In this document: piece after piece, positions 35,766 through 44,157 of the stretch
Numbering within the stretch: position 1 is the stretch's first letter
Layout: each line of letters begins with the position of its first letter
Assembly: GCA_910578085.1 (NCBI GenBank)
Contig: CAJTPM010000020.1
Coordinates: 1-64,000 of the forward strand
Direction: 5' to 3'
Length of the DNA: 64,000 nt
Origin: an uncultured Lachnospiraceae bacterium
Lineage (GTDB): Bacteria > Bacillota > Clostridia > Lachnospirales > Lachnospiraceae
Notes under the pieces: model-generated
What the model was told of the DNA's origin: nothing
Databases searched by the model: none
Seen by the model: the letters and a program-made list of their open reading frames with translations, nothing else
Made by a program: the position numbers and the translations under genes

Positions 35766-37277
35766 CTATCCCTGAGGCTCCTCAATATACTCCACCTCCG
35801 GAATCTCCTCCACAGGCAGCTCGATATACTCCTCAGTATAACTGTCATCCCCGGTCACCTGGCTCATAACCTGCTCCGAAAGGCTCTTTAACAGTGCGTT
35901 CACATCCCCGCCCTCCCAGATATTGGTGAAAGCGATCTCCATCTGCACCCAGAAATTTCCGGTGGTCATCATCTTCGGGATCGGCATGGACTCCCCGTAG
36001 GAAGCTGCAAAGGTATAATTTTCATCGTACAGCGGAAAACCATAGACCGGCATTTTCCCGGTGGTCTCCTGCAGATTTAACCCGCTTGTCCAGTCGTTCA
36101 TCATAAACTTTGCAAAATCATTCGCCTGCTCTTTCAGTTCCGTATATCCGTTTATGGCAATACAGGTCGTGATAGACAAAGAGCGGCTCTTTAATTCTTC
36201 CGTCAGATCCGGCATGCTGTAAAAACCGTATTCACAGGCAAAGTCTCCTTCTGCCTGAGCCTTCGCCATACGGTTTACTGCCTCCGTTCCGGCCACGGTG
36301 AACACGATCTTGCCGTCCAGAAAATCCTGCATCACACTGTCATAAGTGACATCTCTCGTCTCAATGGAGAAAAACTGATTTAACTCCTGAAACGTCGTCA
36401 GGCACTGCAGTGTCTCCAGATTGTAGATATCGATCTGCTCCGGATCATCCCCGTTCTCGCCGCCCACGATCAGATGATCCCCCGCAAAACTGTAATTATA
36501 CACAATATCGGATACATCCCATTTAAAGACAGCCTCCACCTGCTCCGGCGCCTCATAACTGTCCGCAAACTCCTCCAGCTCCGCTATGGTATCCGGCAGA
36601 CATTCCCTCACACGGTTTAAGATCTCCTCCTCCGAAAACTCCTGTGCCATATCCTCTCCGGCCGCTTCCTCCTCCACATTTCCGGCATCCGCCTCCGCCT
36701 GGGCTGCCTCTCCCGCAGCCTGATCCGCCTCGTTCTCCAACTGCAGCTTTGCATAATCTTTCAGATAGGTTTTATTGTAGAGCAGGGCGCAGGCCTCATA
36801 ATAAAAGGGATACGCCACTATTTTCCCGTCGTAAGTCACTGCCGCGGCAGCTCCCGCGTTCTCATACTCGTCTATTCGGAACATATTCTGATCGTCGATC
36901 TCATCGGCCAATCCCGCCAGATATGCCTTTTCCAGACAATCATTCGTGATCAGATACAGATCCGGTCTCTGCCTGTCGTCGCGCCCCAGGGAAGCCTCGT
37001 TGATCGCCTCCACATACTCGCTGTCCTCGATCAGCACCGCCTCCACCCGGACATCGCTGTTTTCGCCGTATGCCACCGCCGCCGCATTCAGATAATCCGT
37101 CAGGCTGTCATCGGTATACCACAGTCTGAGCGTGTCTTTCCTTCTGTTCAAAAAACTTTCCTGTTGCTCATGCTCTTTTTCGCTCTTCATCTGCATGCCG
37201 CTCTTTCCCACAGCGAACACACCCGCTGCAAGACAGAGGATCAAAACCGCCGCATACACTCTCTTTCTGTAACTCAT
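35766..37277 (-). CDS. Family 1 extracellular solute-binding protein, orphan
   Basis: A 503-residue exported protein with an N-terminal hydrophobic segment (about residues 7-24) and a type-1 substrate-binding fold (LRLWYTDDSLTDYLNAAAVA, PDLYLITNDCLEKAYLAGLAD, YPFYYEACALLYNKTYLKDY). An Ala/Glu-rich insert (about 180-215) interrupts it. There is no clear lipobox, so it may stay attached by an uncleaved helix. No ABC permease or ATPase is next to it. It lies 3 bases after argD, suggesting cotranscription; a link to arginine metabolism is unproven. Confidence 0.8.
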   Translation of the reverse strand: MSYRKRVYAAVLILCLAAGVFAVGKSGMQMKSEKEHEQQESFLNRRKDTLRLWYTDDSLTDYLNAAAVAYGENSDVRVEAVLIEDSEYVEAINEASLGRDDRQRPDLYLITNDCLEKAYLAGLADEIDDQNMFRIDEYENAGAAAAVTYDGKIVAYPFYYEACALLYNKTYLKDYAKLQLENEADQAAGEAAQAEADAGNVEEEAAGEDMAQEFSEEEILNRVRECLPDTIAELEEFADSYEAPEQVEAVFKWDVSDIVYNYSFAGDHLIVGGENGDDPEQIDIYNLETLQCLTTFQELNQFFSIETRDVTYDSVMQDFLDGKIVFTVAGTEAVNRMAKAQAEGDFACEYGFYSMPDLTEELKSRSLSITTCIAINGYTELKEQANDFAKFMMNDWTSGLNLQETTGKMPVYGFPLYDENYTFAASYGESMPIPKMMTTGNFWVQMEIAFTNIWEGGDVNALLKSLSEQVMSQVTGDDSYTEEYIELPVEEIPEVEYIEEPQG

Positions 37278-37280
37278 GAA

Positions 37281-38531
37281 TCAACTCTCCTTAAGCGCGG
37301 CCCGCAAAATCTCCGCCATCTCGTCCACATGCTCCCGCGTAATTACAAGAGGCGGCACAAAGCGCAGAATATTGCTTCCCGCATTAATTAACACCAGCCC
37401 TTTCTCCAGGCATCTGTTTATCACACCGCCCACCGGCACGCTGCACTCCAGTCCCTGCATCAGGCCCACTCCGCGCCTTGTTAAAACCGTATCAAACTCC
37501 GCGACGATCTCATTAAGCTGCCCTTCCAGATAAGGCGCGATTTCCTGCACATGCCCTATTATATCATTTTCCTCGAATAAGTCCAACATTTTTGAGACTG
37601 CCGCACAGGCAAAGGGATTTCCCCCGTAGGTCGTACCGTGATCCCCCGCCGCAAGGGATTTCTCAGCCGCCTTCTCCGTCATCAGGAAAGCGCCCACCGG
37701 CACACCCCCGCCGACAGCCTTGGCACAGGCCATAATATCCGGTTTCACCCCATAGTGCTGCCAGGCGAACATCTTTCCCGTACGCCCCATACCGCACTGA
37801 ATCTCATCCAGAATCAGAAGGATGTCTCTTTCCTCACAGAGCGCTTTCACCTGCTCCATAAACTTCTTTTCCGCAGGATAGATACCGCCCTCCCCCTGCA
37901 CCGTCTCAAACAGGATAGCGCAGGTCTTATCCGTCACCTGTGCCCGCACAGAATCAAAATCATTCAGATCGGCAAACCGAATATTCCCGATCAAAGGTTC
38001 GAATGCCTCCCTGTAATGGGGATTTCCTGTCACAGAAAGCGCTCCCATGGTACGGCCGTGGAAAGAATGGTTCATGGCGATGATCTCTCCGCCCTCCGCG
38101 TTATCCTTTTGGCTGTTCGTAGAACCGCCTCCATGGCCTTCCCCATTCTCCCTCTTCGAGAAGGCATATTTTCTCGCTGCCTTCAGTGCCCCTTCAATGG
38201 CTTCCGCACCGCTGTTCGTAAAAAATACCCGGTCCATGCCGGATACCCTCTTGAGTTTTTCCGCCGCCCGCACTGCCGGTTCGTTGTAAAAATAGTTGGA
38301 AATATGAAGCAGCTTATCGATCTGTTCTTTCAACGCCTCGTCATAATCTTTGTAGTGATACCCCAGTGCATTCACCGCGATCCCCGCAAAAAAATCCAGA
38401 TACTTCTTTCCTTCCTTATCATATAAATACACACCCTCTCCGCGCTCAAATACGATGGGGTAACGGTTGTAAGTGTGCAGCAGATCCCTCTCCGCCTGCC
38501 TGATATATTCCTGTGTCCCGTGATCCTGCAT
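37281..38531 (-). CDS. argD: Acetylornithine aminotransferase
   Basis: A PLP enzyme (416 residues) converting N-acetylglutamate semialdehyde to N-acetylornithine. Visible: YLDFFAGIAVNALGY, FFTNSGAEAIEGALK, the Asp region LILDEIQCGMGRTG and the PLP-binding Lys in CAKAVGGGVPVGAF. A short polar insert (about residues 138-155) is unusual. It follows argB by 81 bases in the arginine cluster. Confidence 0.93.
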   Translation of the reverse strand: MQDHGTQEYIRQAERDLLHTYNRYPIVFERGEGVYLYDKEGKKYLDFFAGIAVNALGYHYKDYDEALKEQIDKLLHISNYFYNEPAVRAAEKLKRVSGMDRVFFTNSGAEAIEGALKAARKYAFSKRENGEGHGGGSTNSQKDNAEGGEIIAMNHSFHGRTMGALSVTGNPHYREAFEPLIGNIRFADLNDFDSVRAQVTDKTCAILFETVQGEGGIYPAEKKFMEQVKALCEERDILLILDEIQCGMGRTGKMFAWQHYGVKPDIMACAKAVGGGVPVGAFLMTEKAAEKSLAAGDHGTTYGGNPFACAAVSKMLDLFEENDIIGHVQEIAPYLEGQLNEIVAEFDTVLTRRGVGLMQGLECSVPVGGVINRCLEKGLVLINAGSNILRFVPPLVITREHVDEMAEILRAALKES

Positions 38532-38612
38532 GGAAATTTCCTCCCTGTACTGTCCTGATTTATGTTACTCTAAATCCGTTATCTCGCCACAACCTCCCGT
38601 TTATCTCCGCAC

Positions 38613-39512
38613 TTATATCGTTTCTTCCTCTTCTCTGATAATCGCCGTGCCGATACCCTGATTGGTAAAGATCTCAAGCAACAGGCAATGAGGGATCCTG
38701 CCGTCCAGGATATGCACCCTGTTGACACCGTTTCGGATGGCCGAAGTACAGTTGCCTAACTTCGGCAGCATACCGCCGCCGATAAAGCCGCCGTCTATCA
38801 GTTCCTCCGCCTGTCCGGCCGTCAGCCTGCTGATAAAGCTGGACTTATCCTCAATATCCCGATACAATCCCTCGATATCCGTCAGAAATACAAGCTTATC
38901 CGCTCCCATCGCCTTTGCGATGGCGCAGGCCGCATCGTCTGCATTGATATTGTAAGTATGGAAACCGTCATCAAACCCCACCGGCGCCACAATGGGCAGA
39001 AAATCCTTCTCTAAAAGATCATACAGCACTTTCGGATTCACTTCCTTTATATTGCCCACAAATCCGATGTCCTGTCCGTCCGCATACTTTTTTTCCACGC
39101 ACAGAAGTCCGCCGTCCTTGCCGCTGACACCCACCGCTTTTACACCTAACTCCTGCACCATCGTCACAAGCGACTTGTTCACCTTATTTAACACCATCTC
39201 CGCTATTTCCATCGTCTCCGCATCGGTGACGCGCAGGCCGTTTATAAACTGGGACTCCTTCCCCACCTTGCCAACCCAGCGGCTGATCTCCTTCCCGCCG
39301 CCGTGGACAATGATCGGCTTAAATCCCACCAGCTTAAGAAGCGTCACATCCTTGATCACATTCTTCTGCAGTTCCTCATTACTCATGGCCGATCCGCCGT
39401 ATTTCACCACAATGATCTTCCTGTTAAACTTCTGAATATAAGGCAGCGCCTCGATCAGCACCTCCGCCTTCTTCATAACCTCTTCCATATTTTCCGGTCT
39501 GTTATTCTGCAT
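38613..39512 (-). CDS. argB: Acetylglutamate kinase
   Basis: A 299-residue amino-acid kinase family enzyme phosphorylating N-acetylglutamate. Visible: VVKYGGSAM, IIVHGGGKEISRW, INADDAACAIAKAMGADKLV and FIGGGMLPK. The N-terminal helix (VMKKAEVLIEALPYIQKF) is of the type found in arginine-inhibited hexameric enzymes, so feedback control by arginine is likely. It is part of the order argC, methyltransferase, GNAT, argB, argD. Confidence 0.94.
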   Translation of the reverse strand: MQNNRPENMEEVMKKAEVLIEALPYIQKFNRKIIVVKYGGSAMSNEELQKNVIKDVTLLKLVGFKPIIVHGGGKEISRWVGKVGKESQFINGLRVTDAETMEIAEMVLNKVNKSLVTMVQELGVKAVGVSGKDGGLLCVEKKYADGQDIGFVGNIKEVNPKVLYDLLEKDFLPIVAPVGFDDGFHTYNINADDAACAIAKAMGADKLVFLTDIEGLYRDIEDKSSFISRLTAGQAEELIDGGFIGGGMLPKLGNCTSAIRNGVNRVHILDGRIPHCLLLEIFTNQGIGTAIIREEEETI

Positions 39513-39623
39513 AATCCTTCATCTCCTGTTCTATATTTTTATTCCCTCATCGGCGTATTGTTATAGTTAGTCGGCTGAAAAGCCTTCCTGTATGCCTCCC
39601 GGCGTCCGCCGAGGACCGCGCCT

Positions 39624-40076
39624 CTACCTGATAAACGCCGTAATATTCTCCTCATTCAGCACAAAATCATAATAGTTCAGATCTTCCCGCTTCGTCCACC
39701 CGATCTCCTTCCAGAACGCGTTTCCCACATCATTTTTCGTGAAGGCAATCAGCGAAACCTTATTGATCTGCTCCTTTTTCAGCGCCTCCATGCAAAAGAC
39801 CACCATCGCCTTCCCGATCCCCTGCCGCCTGCTGTCTTCCCTCACACAGACATGATAGAGACACCCTCTCCTGCCGTCATGGCCGCAGAGAATCGCTCCC
39901 ACGATCTCACCGCCCTGCACCGCTGTAACGCTGATGCCCGGATTCCTTGTCAGAAAACGCCTTACGCCCTCCTCGGAATCATCGATGCTGCGGATACCGA
40001 AGCCGCGGATACTCTGCCACAGCCTCTTCACTGCCGAATAGTCCTCTATTGTCATGGAACGTATGATCGTTTCCAT
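39624..40076 (-). CDS. GNAT-family N-acetyltransferase in the arginine cluster
   Basis: A 150-residue single GNAT domain with the acetyl-CoA motif RRQGIGKAM and the VCVRED strand. The true substrate is unknown. It lies directly upstream of argB in a cluster that lacks argJ, so a short-form N-acetylglutamate synthase is a reasonable guess; ribosomal or small-molecule acetylation is equally possible for such general GNATs. Confidence 0.8.
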   Translation of the reverse strand: METIIRSMTIEDYSAVKRLWQSIRGFGIRSIDDSEEGVRRFLTRNPGISVTAVQGGEIVGAILCGHDGRRGCLYHVCVREDSRRQGIGKAMVVFCMEALKKEQINKVSLIAFTKNDVGNAFWKEIGWTKREDLNYYDFVLNEENITAFIR

Positions 40077-40129
40077 AGATTTTTATCTCCTTTTTCTGTA
40101 TACGCCATTATTCACCGGCGTAAGGTATT

Positions 40130-40729
40130 TCACCCTTTTGTAATGATCGCTACGGCACAGGGCATCCTTCCGTCAATGACGTCATATTCCACATTTTTAT
40201 ACCCCGCATCCTTAAAAAACTTCTGATAAGATTCCATATCAAACTGGCGCTTAAAATTTACACCCGCCGCTTCAAACAGACGTACCGCTCTCTCATTAGT
40301 TCCCTCAGAGGCATTGATATAGGTCGGAATAATGATCCTGCCTCCCGGCCTGCATACTCGCTCCAGCTCTCTCACCGCATCTTCCGGCTTTTCCAGCAAA
40401 TGGATCACATTTCCCGCAACCACTTTATTAAATCTGTTATCGCGGCATTTTAACTTCATCATATCTGCGCGCCTTATTCTGACATTGTCATAATTCCGAC
40501 AGTTTTTTGCAGCCTGCCTTAACATTCCGCCGGAAAAGTCTGTCGCAATCAGCAGTTTGCATGTCGGCGCGATATGCCTGCTGATCGCACCCGTCCCACA
40601 GGCACACTCCAATACCACATCACCGGCTTCCATCTCTTTTGCTATTCTTTTTCCCAGATTTTTATATACTCTGCCATTGTATACGGTTTCCACCAAATCG
40701 TAAATACCGGCCACTTTATCCCAGAACAT
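40130..40729 (-). CDS. Class I SAM-dependent methyltransferase
   Basis: A 199-residue methyltransferase of the UbiE/Methyltransf_11 type: VVLECACGTGAISRHI (motif I), IATDFSGGML, VVAGNVIHLL and GGRIIIPTYIN. The substrate cannot be told. Its position between argC and the GNAT gene seems incidental; these two small genes occupy the place where argJ would be expected. Confidence 0.85.
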   Translation of the reverse strand: MFWDKVAGIYDLVETVYNGRVYKNLGKRIAKEMEAGDVVLECACGTGAISRHIAPTCKLLIATDFSGGMLRQAAKNCRNYDNVRIRRADMMKLKCRDNRFNKVVAGNVIHLLEKPEDAVRELERVCRPGGRIIIPTYINASEGTNERAVRLFEAAGVNFKRQFDMESYQKFFKDAGYKNVEYDVIDGRMPCAVAIITKG

Positions 40730-40825
40730 ACGCCTTCCCCTTTCACAATGTTAAAATAATTTAACATGATAAATCCTTTTGCCATTTATATAAAACCTTC
40801 CACAGCCCTGCTACTGCATCTTCTG

Positions 40826-41890
40826 TCACGGAAAACACGGCATCATCATAAGCCCCGTATTCTCCTGCAGCCCGAACAGCAGATTCATATTCTGTACCGC
40901 CTGTCCTGCAGCGCCCTTCACCAGATTGTCCAGCGCGCCCATCATGATGATCCTGTTTGTCCGCTCATCGATCACAAAGCCGATATCCACAAAATTGCTG
41001 CCCTCCACCCACTTTGTCTCGGGGCACTCGCCGGACGGCAGCAGCCGGATAAACTGTTCCTCCCCGTAATACTTCTCATAGGCATCCCTTACTCTCGCCG
41101 CATCCAGTCCCTCCGGTGTCAGATCCGCGTAAGCAGTCACAAGGATTCCTCTGTTCATCGGTACGAGATGGGGGGTAAAGTTTAACAGGATCTCCCGCCC
41201 TGCGGCATACCCCAGCTGCTCCTCGATCTCCGGCGTATGCCTGTGGCTTGCCACGCCGTAGGCTTTGATATTCTCATTCACCTCGCAGAACAGGTTTGGC
41301 AGTTTTGCGCCCCGCCCCGCCCCGGAAGTGCCGCTCTTTGCATCGATGATCAGGCTCTTTGCATCGATCAGCCCTTCCTTCACAAGAGGATAGGCCGTCA
41401 GAATGGAACAGGTCGTATAACAGCCCGGATTGGCGATCAGTCTGGCGCCTTTAATCTCCTTCCTGTTGATCTCACAGAGGCCGTAAACCGCTTCCCCGAT
41501 AAACTGCGGCGCCTTATGCTCGATCCCGTACCACTTTTCATAGACAGCCACATCCTTCAGCCGGAAGTCCGCGCTCAGATCCACGACCTTTGCCTTCCGC
41601 AAAATCTCCTCCGAAATTACAGAAGCCAAAAACCCCTGGGGCGTAGCCGTAAAGATCACATCCACCTGATCCGCCAGTTCCTGCAGATCATCCCCTTTGC
41701 AGATATCCTTCACCACCTGAAAGAAATTCCTGTAAACCGAAGCATACTCCTTCTCTATGTAGCTTTTTGAACCGTACCAGACAATTTCCGCCGCCGGATG
41801 CCCCTGCAAAATCCTCACAAGTTCCGCCCCTGCATAGCCCGTTGCACCGATGATGCCGACTCTGATCTTCCTGTTTTTATTCTCTGTCAT
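40826..41890 (-). CDS. argC: N-acetyl-gamma-glutamyl-phosphate reductase
   Basis: A 354-residue NADP-dependent enzyme making N-acetylglutamate semialdehyde. Visible: VGIIGATGYAGAELVRIL (NADP-binding), the catalytic Cys in IANPGCYTTC, and the HRHTPEIEEQL region with the active-site His. It starts the minus-strand arginine cluster. Downstream are the methyltransferase, GNAT, argB and argD. Confidence 0.94.
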   Translation of the reverse strand: MTENKNRKIRVGIIGATGYAGAELVRILQGHPAAEIVWYGSKSYIEKEYASVYRNFFQVVKDICKGDDLQELADQVDVIFTATPQGFLASVISEEILRKAKVVDLSADFRLKDVAVYEKWYGIEHKAPQFIGEAVYGLCEINRKEIKGARLIANPGCYTTCSILTAYPLVKEGLIDAKSLIIDAKSGTSGAGRGAKLPNLFCEVNENIKAYGVASHRHTPEIEEQLGYAAGREILLNFTPHLVPMNRGILVTAYADLTPEGLDAARVRDAYEKYYGEEQFIRLLPSGECPETKWVEGSNFVDIGFVIDERTNRIIMMGALDNLVKGAAGQAVQNMNLLFGLQENTGLMMMPCFP

Positions 41891-41950
41891 AATTTCTCCT
41901 CATCCTTTATCTGTCAGTCCAAAGCAATAAGATCTGACCTTTCGTAACGA

Positions 41951-42307
41951 TTATGTCCCTGCTGCATTTTCCGAAAATTCTTTTATCACCTGTATTTTCC
42001 CGATAATATGCCGGTTAAATTCATCAAGTTCTTCCGCGGGAACCCACAACTCCTGATGATAACTGCTTCCCACTACATGGATTTCAAACTTCCCTGCATA
42101 TTCATCATCAATCTCGAACATCGTCACATAACCTCTGTGATCCTCATTATATTTCACATTCCATTGCCCCGCTATCTCGGCGGCATATTTTTCATTCAAT
42201 ACAGGATAAAATATCGGCTGTTCCGGCAATCTGGGCGGATATTTTTCATAGCCGCTTTTCTCTATCAACTTAAGCTCCTTTGTTCCGACAGGTCTGTATA
42301 ATATCAT
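41951..42307 (-). CDS. Small protein of the ADP-ribosylation/crystallin J1-labelled family
   Basis: A 118-residue soluble protein (MILYRPVGTKELKLIEKSGY, FPPRLPEQPIFYPVL-like segment, ELWVPAEELDEFNRHI). Proteins with this layout are often labelled ADP-ribosylation/crystallin J1 in databases, but no ADP-ribosyl-hydrolase metal motif is visible and the label should not be read as a function. It sits 18 bases from the DUF4026 gene, so the two probably share a transcript. Confidence 0.65.
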   Translation of the reverse strand: MILYRPVGTKELKLIEKSGYEKYPPRLPEQPIFYPVLNEKYAAEIAGQWNVKYNEDHRGYVTMFEIDDEYAGKFEIHVVGSSYHQELWVPAEELDEFNRHIIGKIQVIKEFSENAAGT

Positions 42308-42325
42308 ATTTCTTCCCTCATCCCA

Positions 42326-43564
42326 TCAGATCGAAAGCCTGTAGACATCATCCGGCGAAATTCTGCCGCCCGGCGTATAGATCAGCCAGTCCGTCACATC
42401 CTCCGGGCCGTACTCTCCCACAAAACCTTCATGCAGATCTTTGATATAATACGGTTCCTGGGTAAGCTTCGCCCGAAAACGGTTTCCGGACACCTCCAGC
42501 ACCTCAAACCAGATATGTTCTCTGTCGTTATCCTGGGTTTTATGTTCCTCATCCACCTGCAGCCCAAGCTTCACTAAAAGATGGTTATCCTTATTTTCAA
42601 AAGCATCAAACAGATAGGATATCCGCTCCACAGCCTGCGCCCGCATCCGGGCAGTCTCCTCCACGGAGATTAAGAAGACCGGATTTTCCTTCATATATTT
42701 ATCGTAGATATCAAGCGGATAAAATTCTCTCTTCTCCGCACTTTCCTGAGACGGATAGACAAAGACAACACAGGTGTCTTTATTATGTCCCTCTTTTCTG
42801 TCATTCTTACCGCCCAGCATCTCCGGCTCATACAGCTCAACCGCCTCTTCCCAGTCGATGAGCGTCACCACCAGAGGAATTCCCTCCGCCATATAAGCCA
42901 TAAAATAGGGACTTCCGAATTCCGGAATCTCCTCGTCCTCCAGCATCCGGTTAGCCAGCGTCTCCAGCACATTGTAATGCTCCTGGTAGTTTTCCTTATT
43001 GGAATCAAGAACTTCCAGCTCCGGACGGCCACAGCGGTTTAAGCCGTGGGTATGGAGCCACACGCAGGCATCCTTCTCCTCCCCCGCCACAGCCTGGGCC
43101 GTGTAGAGATAGCGGGGCGCCGGCGGCACTTTGGACTCTGCGGCCAGTGAAACCCAGCGGCCGGAGAGGATCTTCTCCGAACTGTCATCGATCACCGCCA
43201 GCGCATCCGGGAGCATGGCATGGATCAGCTTCAGCTGCAGATGATAGGAGGCAAGGGCATTTTCCCCGAACTCCATCTCCACTGCCAGACCGTACTGAAC
43301 CTTCTGAATCGCCTCGATATCCAGATCCGGGAAAAAATGCTGACAGCGGTACAGCTCCGGAATCCCAAAATCCGTGGGATAAATTTCCACCGAAAATATC
43401 TCCTTCCCGCAGGCGATCCTGATCTGTATGCCGTTTTCCTCCGGCTCCATGGATTCCACCTGAAAATCCGCGGCTTCCCGCAAACGCTTTTCCAAAAGTC
43501 CGGGATTTTCTATTTCCCTGCCATCCGCTGGAATTGCTAACATCTGAGATCTTGTCTTTTCCAT
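42326..43564 (-). CDS. DUF4026-type protein with DUF2314-like C-terminus
   Basis: A 412-residue soluble protein of unknown function. The body resembles DUF4026 (KEIFSVEIYPTDFGIPEL, ACVWLHTHGLNRCGRPELEV). The last 75 residues (EHIWFEVLEVSGNRFRAKL, EPYYIKDLHEGFVGEYG) resemble DUF2314. Such proteins are common in gut Firmicutes near no fixed partner. No transmembrane segments or signal. Confidence 0.7.
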   Translation of the reverse strand: MEKTRSQMLAIPADGREIENPGLLEKRLREAADFQVESMEPEENGIQIRIACGKEIFSVEIYPTDFGIPELYRCQHFFPDLDIEAIQKVQYGLAVEMEFGENALASYHLQLKLIHAMLPDALAVIDDSSEKILSGRWVSLAAESKVPPAPRYLYTAQAVAGEEKDACVWLHTHGLNRCGRPELEVLDSNKENYQEHYNVLETLANRMLEDEEIPEFGSPYFMAYMAEGIPLVVTLIDWEEAVELYEPEMLGGKNDRKEGHNKDTCVVFVYPSQESAEKREFYPLDIYDKYMKENPVFLISVEETARMRAQAVERISYLFDAFENKDNHLLVKLGLQVDEEHKTQDNDREHIWFEVLEVSGNRFRAKLTQEPYYIKDLHEGFVGEYGPEDVTDWLIYTPGGRISPDDVYRLSI

Positions 43565-43643
43565 AAAATTGTTCTCCTTCTCCCATAAACCAAATTCAAA
43601 CTGTTTTCTTCTGCAAACGCCTCGCCGCCTCTTTACATATTCA

Positions 43644-43807
43644 TACCATGTCTTTCAGACATGGTACGCTTCGCGATGCACACTCGCTTCGCTCCGAGCC
43701 GGTATAATATCGACAGATATTATACCATGTCCTTAAGCGGACATGGCACGCTTTGCGATGCACACTCGCTTCGCTCGGCGCGGTATAATGTCTGACGACA
43801 TTATACC
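43644..43807. repeat. Mosaic of four perfect hairpins, two tandem units of about 80 bp
   Basis: Stems: 43644-43653/43657-43666 (10 bp), 43701-43711/43716-43726 (11 bp), 43725-43732/43739-43746 (8 bp) and 43782-43792/43797-43807 (11 bp). Between the first and second, and again between the third and fourth, lies a shared 30-base linker containing GCGATGCACACTCGCTTCGC. It resembles bacterial interspersed mosaic elements (REP/BIME-like). It fills part of the 593-base gap 43565-44157. Confidence 0.8.
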
Positions 43808-43928
43808 ACAGGCGCCAGATCTTTTGCCGGTTTCACCACCCATTAACATTCCCGGCTCGCTTGATTATACTACTCCTGCCAAAAGTCCTCAATCCATTTT
43901 TCATTCTCTTTCTTTATTCGCACTGCAT

Positions 43929-43957
43929 AATAATATATTATTTCTGCATATTATGCA
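43929..43957. promoter_or_regulatory. Two adjacent palindromes upstream of argG, possible ArgR boxes
   Basis: AATAATATATTATT (43929-43942, perfect 14-bp palindrome) is followed by TGCATATTATGCA (43945-43957, perfect 6-bp arms around one base). Paired AT-rich 18-bp-class palindromes are the usual form of ArgR operators. They lie about 65 bases upstream of the argG -35. The assignment is inferred from form and place only. Confidence 0.4.
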
Positions 43958-44021
43958 ATACATATTTATTTTTTTACAAAATGGAAAAGAAAATTCGTAA
44001 TAAAAATGTATATTTTTACAC

Positions 44022-44050
44022 TTGCATTTCTTTTTATCCTATTGTATATT
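44022..44050 (+). promoter_or_regulatory. Sigma-A promoter of argG
   Basis: TTGCAT (44022-44027), 17-base spacer, TATATT (44045-44050). The start codon is at 44158, leaving a leader of about 100 bases that contains a short CAGGG/CCCTG stem (near 44058-44079). Confidence 0.6.
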
Positions 44051-44157
44051 AGTTCATGCAGGGTTTTGTGAAGCTCCCTGTTATTATAACAATTACAGTA
44101 CATATTTTTTGCAGTAATTACAAACAAAATCAATAAAAGAAAGGTTCGGTACATATC

